This document shows, one piece after another, positions 33,583 through 43,800 of a stretch of DNA of 64,000 bases. The notes beneath the pieces are model-generated. The model was not told the origin of the DNA. It searched no databases and worked only from the letters and a program-made list of their open reading frames with translations. A program made the translations under genes and the position numbers. Each line of letters begins with the position of its first letter. Position 1 is the stretch's first letter. This stretch comes from Antedon bifida (taxonomy: Eukaryota > Echinodermata > Crinoidea > Comatulida > Antedonidae): positions 1,166,001 through 1,230,000 of the forward strand of contig OY727098.1 in NCBI GenBank assembly GCA_963402885.1, given 5' to 3'.

Positions 33583-36500
33583 CTGAAAATACAAATGTCG
33601 TCTCATTTTAAGCGTGACGTGCATAGGCATATGTTAAAATTATTCTGAACTCACGCCCACCAATTTGAACATGCACCAAGATAGAAAACACAATCATTTT
33701 CAATCTAGATGAAGAATTTAAAATTCTGTTATCTTTCTTCAGTTTAGAAATTATCAGATTAATTCGCAATTGTAATATTAAGTGATGGGTTTGTGTACTA
33801 AATGAAGGAAAAATTACTTTTAAATAGGTTTGTATCTTTCTGAATTTGAAAGATTACGAAACGAATTAAATACTGTGTAAGTTTGTTTTCATTTCTTAAA
33901 ACAATGGAGATTCACTTACCCTGCTCACAGATATATCCATCAGAGTTTGAGTTCAAATCATCGGTCGCATCAATGTCTAGGAGCATCATACCTTTAGTAT
34001 CAATTCTGGTGCCAGCTATAACTTCTCTGCTAGTGCCCGGATCTTCCGGATTCCACGCAATCGCAGAATCAAACTCTTGTCCTGTTTCCCATTTCCAGTT
34101 TGTATCTTCGTTTATGTCTAAACCAGCCTGACGTGATAATCCGATGGCGTAGATGCCGTTCTGAACAGAATTAACATGCTGGAGTACTGCAGTAACTTCA
34201 CCATTGGTGAGAAGACTAGCAAGATAGCCACCAGTAGACTCACAGTCAGCCTTTGCATCAGACCACGTCATTGTTGTTCCAGAATGTAATGTCGTTAAAA
34301 TGTACCGTGAACGCTTGTGCACAAATTCAGCATAACCTTTGGAAATTAAGGTTCATATTGTAAGATCAATTAATAGCTACTGGAGATTAATTACTACAAA
34401 TACAGCTCTACTCTAATATTTGAAAACACGGTGTGAATAAAAATGGTTCTTATAATTACTTTCTTCGCAAATGAAGCCCTTGAAGTACGTGTTCAAATCC
34501 TCGTCTGCATCAACGTCCACCAACTCAACACTATTGGTAAAAATGGCAACACCAGCTCTTTTGCTATTGATGCTATTGGGATCACCAGGAACCCATGGGA
34601 TAATAGAGGAATTGAAGTCTTGGTCTGTTTCCCATTTCCAGTTTTTGTCATTGTTTATTTCTAATCCCGCCTGACGAGATAGTCCGATGGCGTATCCACT
34701 TGCTCCGTAGACGGTATTAACATAGTCGAGTACTGCAGTAACTTCATCATTGTTAAGAAGGGTAACAAGATAGCCACCAGAAGACTGACAGTCAGCTCTT
34801 GCATCAGACCACGTCGTTTTCTTTGTGTCGTCTAACATTGCTACAGTGTACCATGACAAACTGTAATATAATCTTGGATCACCTAAAATACATATTTAAA
34901 AAACGTTGTTTTTCTTAATTAGTTATTTCTTAATAACAATTCAATATTTAACTGAAACTGTTTTAAAACAAAAAAGTCTTTACGAAGTTATAAAACATCT
35001 ATAACGACATTAATATACCAATCATACAGCAACGCAATGTTTTATGACTAAAAATGTTTGTTTCGTATCCATGATAAACTTACTCTGTTCACATATGTAT
35101 CCATCTACGTTTAAACTCGCCTCTGCTTTCCTGTCTTTCAACACAGCATCCTCAGTACGAATCCTAACGCCAGCTGTTTTGTTGATGTCAACATTAGGTT
35201 CATCGGGGTACCAGCTGATATAAGAACCAACAAACTCTTGTCCTATTTCCCACCTCCAGTTTGTATCTTCGTTACCTAATCCCGCCTGACGTGATAATCC
35301 GATGGCGTAAATGCCTGCTCCATAAACGGTATTAACGTAGTCGAGTACCACATTCAGTTCATCATTGGTAAGAAGACTGACAAGATAGCTTCCAGAAGAC
35401 TCACAGTCAGCTTTTGCATTAGACCACGTCATTGATGTTTGATCCTTTAACATCTTTACAGCGTACCGTGACCACTTGTATGTTAATTCATTATCTAAAT
35501 AAGTACAGTAAATATAATGTATAAACAATTAGGTTAATGATGAATGAGAATTCTGTATATTGCCTTTTTAGTCTGAAGATTGATTTAACTATCAATGTAT
35601 AATAAATTGATAAAGTTACAACTCAGGCACTGTGTTAACAATCGGTTTAAAAAATACTACAGTATACTTTTGCCATTATCGGTACTACTAAAAAAGTAAA
35701 ATGGTACTTAAAATTGGTCCAATATATGCAGAAATGTGATTTCAACGGATTTTAAGTTTATAATTTATCTCATAAACAAAAACATTATTTAAAAATGGGG
35801 CCTAAAATGCAAAATGTTTTTCGTGTAGAAGTGGCTTTCAGACTGTAGAGTTTTTGATGGCGTAATAATTTAAACTTTAATTCACTTACTCAGTTCGCAT
35901 ATATAACCGTCTGCGTTCAAACTAGCCTCTGTATCAGTGTCCATCAACACAGAATTAGTAGTATGAATTCTCACGCCAGCTTTACTCGTTACATTAGTGT
36001 CGGGATAGTTGCGATTCCACGCAATATTAGAACCAAACTCTTGTCCTACTTCCCACTTCCAGTTTGTATCTACGCTTCCATCTAATCCCGCCTGACGTGA
36101 TAATCCGATGACGTATACACCTGCTCCGCAAAAAACGTTAACATAGTCACGCACTAAATTCAGTTCATCATCGGTAAAAAAGCTAACAAGTTCATAGCCT
36201 CCAGAAGACTCACAACCAGCCTTTGCGTCAGACCACGTCGTTGTTGATTGGGTATTCAACTTCGTCACAGTGTACCATGACCACCTGTAGATTAATTCAC
36301 CATATTCTTTGGAAGACAATGAAAATAGAGACATTTGTGATGTTCGTGAATTCTCGTGGAATTTGCTATAAACGTTTACTATCAATAAGAAACTACTATC
36401 ATGAAACAGGATCATGGTGTATGGATAGTCCTACCTACGATGGTGGAACTCGAACCTAACATACAAACCTAATAATAAAAATTGTTAAGTTTGCAACTTG

Positions 36501-38426
36501 TCTTTGGTAATTCAATAATACTATTATATAACTAAGACAACAAATTGTCTGCCACTTTTAATAAGCCTTGAACGCATAACAACAAAGACGGGATTTTTAC
36601 TATAATCTCATGATACCAGTGACTTCAATTTTCATTATCGTTACTAATAAACAAAATCAAAATAATATCAAACATTTTTCTACTTTGTCCTCTAACGGAT
36701 TTGGACTGTTATTTAATTTAAGTTTAAATAATACCGTAATATCAACAAATAGAAATATAATGATATGCATATGGGTTGGTAGAATAACCTAACCATGTTT
36801 GTGATTTTCTCTTGGAAAGAAAAAAAACTTACTATATTCACATATATACCCATCTGAGTTTGAGTTCAAAGTAGTCTCTGCATCACTGTCCCTCAAAGCA
36901 ATATCCGTAGTATCAATTCTCACGACAGTTTTACTCGCTACGCTATTGTCAGGATTAGGAGGACTCCATGTAATAATAGAAGAATTAAAATTCTGTTCTG
37001 TGTCCCACTTCCAGTTTGCATCTACGTCTTTATCTAATCCCGCCTGACGTGATAATCCGATAGCGTATACACCTTCTCCGTAAACGGTATTGACGTAGTC
37101 GAGGACTGTTGTCAATTCATCATTTGTAAGAAAACTAAGAAGATAGCCTCCATAATACACACAGTCAGCTTTTGCGTCAGACCACGTCATTGCTGGTTGA
37201 TCATGTAACATCTTCACAGTGTACCGGGACCACTTGTAATTTAAATTACCTTTGGAGAAAAAAACATAAAACAAGATAGCATTACGCTGTAATGTTCTTG
37301 CAATATATAAACAATTATATTTATTGTGAAGGTTATTGTAGATTAAATCATGGAAGAATTATTTAGTGTATGTAATTGTAATTTTATTTAGCTTTTTTAA
37401 TATTTTTTTTTTTATATTATATATTTCAAATTCAATACTACCTACCTTGTTGAAGTAGTACCTTATTAATTTATATTTTGTAATTGTTTATAAAAGATGA
37501 AAGAAAAAAAATAAATGTTTACGTTGAAGTAATACTTCCATGATCTAATTTTTTGGTAGACGAGTAATGATTCCTCAATAAACTTACTCTGTTCACATAT
37601 ATAACCATCTATGTGTGACCTTAATGTATCCTCTGCATTATAGTCTTTCAACTTAACATCAGAAGTATGAATTGTCACGCCAGCTATTTCATGTTTGTTA
37701 CTGTTAGGCTCATCATGGTACCACTCAATATTAGAACCAAACTCTTGTCCAATTTCCCACCTCCAGTTTGCATCTACGTCTTTATCTAATCCCGCCTGAC
37801 GGGATAATCCGATAGCGTATACACCTTTTCCGTAAACGGTATTAACATGCTGGAGTACTGCAGTAACTTCACCATTGGTAAGAAGACTGACAAGATATCC
37901 ACCAGAAGACTTACAGTCAGCTTTTGCGTCAGACCAGGTCATGTTTGGCTTGTACTCCAACATCTTCACAGTGTACTGGGACCACTTGTACTGTAATTTA
38001 TCATCGCCTTTAGAAGACAATCAACCAAAATCAACGCTGTCATTCTTGCTGTATTAGCAGTTACTTTCATAGCAATGACGATAACATTTTTAATATAAAA
38101 TAGTCATAAACTTCTGGTTGAGATTTATCCCATCAAGTTTGATAATTAAATTTATATAAAATAAATGTAATAATAGTTTTTAAACTTCTTTCGTCTTTAA
38201 TTATACATTTCCAATAATGCAAAGTAACATATGTTAAAGTATTTCACTTTAACAATATTGGAAGTAACTGGATCAATCTATCAAGATGGTCTTAATTTGA
38301 AATATAAAGCCTAACATACATTCTAGTTTTAATGTTATTGATGAACATTTATAAAGCCTACTTACTGAATCCAATGATAAATTGTACAGAGAAGAAACAT
38401 AGGTACTGGATCATTGAAAAAAACAT
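33353..38426 (-). CDS. Lectin gene A: secreted protein with six CTLDs and a PAN-like domain
   Basis: Largest of the three. Exons: signal 38366-38426, CTLD1 37588-38007, CTLD2 36833-37249, CTLD3 35890-36306, CTLD4 35084-35494, CTLD5 34460-34882, CTLD6 33920-34336, PAN-like 33353-33582; about 930 residues. All junctions are phase 1. The signal exon starts MFFSMIQYL and ends QFIIGFS. CTLD1-4 have diverged from each other and from B and C, while CTLD5, CTLD6 and PAN are close to the last three modules of B and C. EPN triplets occur in CTLD1 and CTLD4 only. CTLD3 has one extra cysteine. No transmembrane region, so secretion is expected. Ligand and role unknown. Confidence 0.85.
33920..34336 (-). 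CDS. Gene A exon CTLD6
   Basis: The helix/loop before IGLSRQA is altered (QHVNSVQNGIYAIGL). Carries WNPEDPG and loop LLDIDATDDLN. Confidence 0.85.
34460..34882 (-). CDS. Gene A exon CTLD5
   Basis: DCQSSGG, WVPGDPN, loop LVDVDADEDLN, GFICEES. Its donor is the weaker A|GTAATT rather than GTAAGT. Confidence 0.85.
35084..35494 (-). CDS. Gene A exon CTLD4
   Basis: Has WRWE instead of WKWE, an EPN triplet (WYPDEPN) and shortened acidic loop LKDRKAEASLN before GYICE. 411 nt. Confidence 0.85.
35890..36306 (-). CDS. Gene A exon CTLD3
   Basis: GCESSGGYELVS carries one extra residue. An extra Cys (NVFCGAG) precedes VIGLSRQA, leaving an odd cysteine count. Carries WNRNYPD and loop LMDTDTEASLN. Confidence 0.85.
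36833..37249 (-). CDS. Gene A exon CTLD2
   Basis: DCVYYGGYL replaces the usual CESSGG. WKWD, WSPPNPD, loop LRDSDAETTLN. Confidence 0.85.
37588..38007 (-). CDS. Gene A exon CTLD1
   Basis: DCKSSGG, WRWE, EPN triplet (WYHDEPN), loop LKDYNAEDTLR. Confidence 0.85.
38366..38426 (-). CDS. Gene A signal-peptide exon
   Basis: ATG at 38426, with a second Met four codons on. Hydrophobic core ends QFIIGF, phase-1 donor A|GTAAGT. Confidence 0.75.
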
Positions 38427-40469
38427 GTTGACTTGAGTGAGTTGAAATCGAAGTAAAGAACATATATGAAATAGAATATCAAAAATTCCATCAACTGTGG
38501 TGTATTGATTTGACATTAATGTTATAATTGGGAAATAACAACGTACACGAATCAACTACAGTTATCAATAAATGAACAAAAGACAAGTAGAGTTTTCATT
38601 TACAATAAAAAAAATTATTATTGCCTATTTCCTCTGCAATTTATATATTTTTTTATATTTTTCTTAAAAATGTGCCGATCTCAAACGTTGGAACTCATAC
38701 CATGAAGGAACATAACCCCTTGTTTGTTGTCGAATGCATTAAGTGTATCACATGTCTTCAAATAGTGCTACCGTATCTAGAAAGGACACGGCACTTGCCA
38801 ACCAATTACACTATCCAAACACAGTACTTTCATTTTTCTATAGATTTATATTTTACGTTAATCAATCGCAGTTCAACTCAATTATGTATACAATGAGTAA
38901 AGCAGAAATAGTCGTTTAACAAAATCAATGTAAATTATATAGTCATTTATACTTTTTAAATGACTTTTTGCTTATTATTCGATTCTCATATAAAAACCAT
39001 TTTCTATTATATAAATAATGAATGTTTTTGAGGTACAAACGGCTTGAATTGAATGATAAAAGATTTGAATCAAATTAAATAAAAGGTAGGCTATGTCTAC
39101 GTTCAATTCACCTTGAAACAATAATATTTATATGTTTTTTTAAAATAATATATTAGATACTATATTTATTTGGATTTTATAAACACACCTACTTATAAAC
39201 GACAAATCAATCCAGGCCTAGCTAGCCTAGAAAGGCAGCGATACGATTACGAAACTTCGACAGGCAACTGGAACTCATCTAGGCTAATCCTGTTTTTTCC
39301 AACAATGAGATATGTTTCCATTAAATAATCAAAATCATACAAACGATTTAAAGTGTTTTTTTTTGTTTTTTTTATAATTTGTCAGAGAACTTTTATCACG
39401 GAAGATGGCGCTTGTATTATACTTTACTCCTCCTAATCAGTATATAACCACATATTAAGGCAGAAAAGATCACGGCTAAAACTGCTAGTATACTATTATT
39501 ATCATTATGTACCTTTGCTACATAATACATACTTTTCGTTTTAATTTACCGCCTACCTAGCGCTGCCTTTTCAACAAAAGACGTGTGCATATCAGAATTG
39601 AAGAGAATTGTGAGTTTTGATATAATATCCCAAACGACGATACTCACATATTGAAAAATGAGAATAGAGATGATCCAAACAGTTAAATTTAAAACCAAAT
39701 TAATTGTGGTCAGTTCTTTTTTTTCATATCATAATTTTCATGTCATTTTCACCACGACTGACACACTCTATCCTCCTCTTTTTTTTTAAACAGACCTAGT
39801 ACTGATTCCTTATAACACGCATTATACTTCAAAACATATCAGAAGCTTGGTTTAATTGTAATTTTAATAGAAGTTCGTTTTAAGAATTAGAAATGAAAAT
39901 ACTATTTTGTATTGTTAAAATTGCTATATGTTATTGATTGTGAAATAAACTGTATACTCAATTATTTACTATTCAAAAACATTTATTAATTTATACAAAA
40001 ACATTAGTTTAAAAAAAGTACACTACAATGTACAGTAATTACATTATCCACCGCTTATGGAAGTTAATTTAAATTCATATAATAGAAAAATTGATTTGGT
40101 GTACAATGAAATACATTTTGTTTTTAATATATGGCTAGGCTGAAGTTTGGTCAGCGATTATTTGCTGGTGGTTAGGTCATTTATTTCTCAACAGTCAATC
40201 ATCAAATCACAATTTCTGCTCTGGGACTGACCGGTCAAGACATGTAATATGTCCAGAGTCGACTAGTCTCAGTGTCATGCTCTTTTTGAAAGTTAACCCT
40301 GACCATAGACAGCATAACGGCACAGCTAAGAAACTGTTTGTTTATTTTGGAAGTCCATGAGATGGCGAAAAGAGACATTGTACCCTTTATCTCGATGTAA
40401 GGCTTTCTAATTCAATTGTTTATACAGATAGACAACCAGTCCCTATCATCTTGCGATAATAAACCTTAA

Positions 40470-40530
40470 TTTGTCTATGAAATATGCTGCCATTAGGTTT
40501 TGCTTTTTTTGTTCTTCATTTTATATTTGA
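40470..40530 (-). pseudogene. Partial duplicate of the ASH2L last-exon end
   Basis: tgtctatgaaatatgctgcc with attaggtttt and a downstream ttcttcatttt block resembles 40815-40875 (tgtctatgaatatgctgcca, ctaggttttt, cttcattttgtacatga). Frame not kept. Confidence 0.5.
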
Positions 40531-40538
40531 TACAGTAG

Positions 40539-40679
40539 CACTCCTATTAAGGGAACACACAGGGAACCAAAAGGTGTCCCCTTATAAGAGTTATCCCTTT
40601 AATAAGGGTTAGCCATAGTGTTAACATATATTTTCCCCCTTATTCATGCCATGGAAAAGTGTACCTTTAATAGGAGTGT
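40539..40679. mobile_element. Small MITE
   Basis: cactcctattaagggaacac at the left pairs with gtgtacctttaataggagtg at the right. 141 bp, no coding capacity. A related fragment (ccccttaataagagtgtccc) is at about 62545. Confidence 0.6.
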
Positions 40680-40814
40680 CCACTTAATGTATCCTGAATA
40701 GGGATGTCCTAAAAAAAGAAGTTCAATCAAAGTAGTACAATAACTACTAGAGCATTCATACCAGCTTGACTGTAAGATTGTCTTTCCATGCCCAATAGCC
40801 ACTTGTTCTTCTGT

Positions 40815-43800
40815 CTATGAATATGCTGCCACTAGGTTTTTTGCTTCAATGTAGACATCTTCATTTTGTACATGATAGAGGATATCTACTAGAGTGTTCT
40901 CAACGGCTGATTGGTTTGCTGCATTCTGGATTGGTTCATACTCACAAACATCAGTTGGAGGAGGGTGCTTGAAATTTGGTCCAAAATTTGCCCGCACCTA
41001 AACAAATATACAGTATTAGTTGGCTTCAGAGACATTTATTTATAAATAATAGGTTTTATTGTGAAAAACCAAAGTAAAAAGCTCAGATCAAGTGGCTTAC
41101 TATGACCTTTAACTGACAGGAATGACCTCTACCAAGGCTTTAACCTTTAACCTTTGTGGGATGTAACCCACCCATTAGATAGAAACATATCAGCAACATA
41201 ATATAATGTAAATTGTGTTTCCATTTGTGTTGTGTTTTTTAGTGTCTCTTTAAAATTTTGTATAGGTGTTAACTCTCTTCTCTCTTAACTCTCTTCTCTC
41301 TTAACTCTCTTCTCTCTTAACTCTCTCTTTTCTCTCTTCTCTCTTGACTCTCTTCTCTCTTAACTCTCTTCTCTCTTAACTCTCTTCTCTCTTAACTCTC
41401 TCTTTTCTCTCTTCTCTCTTGACTCTCTTCTCTCTTAACTCTCTTCTCTCTTAACTCTCTCTTTTCTCTCTTCTCTCTTTTCTCTCTTCTCTCTTGACTC
41501 TCTTCTCTCTTGACTCTCTTCTCTCTCTTCTCTCTTAACTCTCTTCTCTCTTGACTCTCTTCTCTCTTGACTCTCTTCTCTCTTGACTCTCTTCTCTCTC
41601 TTCTCTCTTAACTCTCTCTTGACTCTCTTCTCTCTTGACTCTCTTCTCTCTTAACACTCTTCTCTCTTAACTCTCTTCTCTCTTGACTCTCTTCTCTCTT
41701 GACTCTCTTCTCTCTTGACTCTCTTCTCTCTCTTCTCTCTTGACTCTCTTCTCTCTTAACTCTCTTCTCTCGTAATACTCTTCTCTCTTAACTCTCTTAA
41801 CTCTCTTAACTCTCTTGACTCTCTTCTCTCTTAACTCTCTTCTCTCTTAACTCTCTTGACTCTCTTCTCTCTTGACTCTCTTCTCTCTTGACTCTCTTCT
41901 CTCTTCTCTCTCTTCTCTCTTGACTCTCTTCTCTCTTAACTCTCTTCTCTCGTAATACTCTTCTCTCTTAACTCTCTTAACTCTCTTAACTCTCTTGACT
42001 CTCTTCTCTCTTAACTCTCTTCTCTCTTGACTCTCTTGACTCTCTTCTCTCTTGACTCTCTTCTCTCTTGACTCTCTTCTCTCTTAACTCTCTTCTCTCT
42101 TGACTCTCTTCTCCCTTAACTCTCTTCTCCCTTAACTCTCTTCTCTCTTAACTCTCTCTTTTCTCTCTTCTCTCTTGACTCTCTTCTCTCTTAACTCTCT
42201 TCTCTCTTAACTCTCTTCTCTCTTAACTCTCTCTTTTCTCTCTTCTCTCTTGACTCTCTTCTCTCTTAACTCTCTTCTCTCTTCTCTCTTGACTCTCTTC
42301 TCTCTTAACTCTCTTCTCTCTTAACTCTCTTCTCTCTTAACTCTCTCTTTTCTCTCTTCTCTCTTGACTCTCTTCTCTCTTAACTCTCTTCTCTCTTAAC
42401 TCTCTCTTTTCTCTCTTCTCTCTTAACTCTCTTCTCTCTTGACTCTCTTCTCTCTTGACTCTCTTCTCTCTTGACTCTCTTCTCTCTCTTCTCTCTTAAC
42501 TCTCTCTTGACTCTCTTCTCTCTTGACTCTCTTCTCTCTTGACTCTCTTCTCTCTTAACACTCTTCTCTCTTAACTCTCTTCTCTCTTGACTCTCTTCTC
42601 TCTTGACTCTCTTCTCTCTCTTCTCTCTTAACTCTCTTCTCTCGTAATACTCTTCTCTCTTGACTCTCTTCTCTCTTAACTCTCTTCTCTCTTAACTCTC
42701 TTCTCTCTTAACTCTCTTAACTCTCTTAACTCTCTTGACTCTCTTCTCTCTTGACTCTCTTCTCTCTTGACTCTCTTGACTCTCTTCTCTCTTGACTCTC
42801 TTCTCTCTTAACTCTCTTCTCTCTTGACTCTCTTCTCCCTTAACTCTCTTCTCCCTTAACTCTCTTCTCCCTTAACTCTCTTCTCTCTTGACTCTCTTCT
42901 CCCTTAACTCTCTTCTCCCTTAACTCTCTTCTCCCTTAACTCTCTTCTCCCTTAACTCTCTTCTCCCTTAACTCTCTTCTCTCTTAACTCTCTTCTCCCT
43001 TAACTCTCTTCTCCCTTAACTCTCTTCTCCCTTAACTCTCTTCTCTCTTGACTCTCTTCTCTCTTAACTCTCTTCTCTCTTAACACTCTTCTCTCTTAAC
43101 TCTCTTTTCATTTTATATTCTACTGTATAAAGAAAAGAAATAAATGTAGTGATTGATTGAACACTAGATGCGACCATCTCTGATAACTTTGTATACTTAC
43201 AGCAGCATTCTTATAAAGTGAAATAGATGGGTAGTATGTCCCTTCATATACATCTTCATATGCAACTCCTTGACATACACCATTTTTATAGAAAATTACC
43301 TGAGAAAAATATAGATTTTGAATTTAAACATTACATAGCAGTATAACTAATTTATTGTTTATTATTTCTTTATACTGTAACCTCTTCAGTCAAAGAAGCC
43401 CAGTTGAGATGAGTGACTATGTGCGACAGTGGCTATGTGTGCACTAGTACTCTTACTTGCGCATATTGTAAATCACTAATGCATGGTGTTTACCTGAGTC
43501 CCTTCAGATTTTTGAAGACGCTGCTCAGCTTCCTGGATTGCATCCTTTTCCTCAAAGTAGAAATGACTTTTAAATTTGATCAAGGCCTAAAAAACAAAAA
43601 TTAAAGTTATTATTTAAAGTATCTTTTCTCTCTAAAGTTTGGTTGCCATTAGAACGCAACACAACGGCATATCATCGACGCAAATTGTTGTATTGCGTAA
43701 TCACAAGTGGGAACCGACAACACAACACTTCTACAAACATCGCTACCAGAATTCAAATCAGTTTGATTTTACGCAATAAAGTGATGCAAACATGGCATTA

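Larger units (their letters stand above)
38427..40814. other. Intergenic between lectin gene A and ASH2L
   Basis: Holds the gene A upstream region and the ASH2L 3' UTR; a possible AATAAA signal for ASH2L is on the minus strand near 40340. Contains a small MITE (40539-40679) and a decayed copy of the ASH2L stop region (about 40470-40530). Otherwise AT-rich with nothing recognised. Confidence 0.45.

Noticed and set aside
41269-43108. Regularly spaced short repeats resembling a CRISPR array
   Set aside because: No unique spacers; the units are degenerate pyrimidine minisatellite variants in an intron of a eukaryotic gene.
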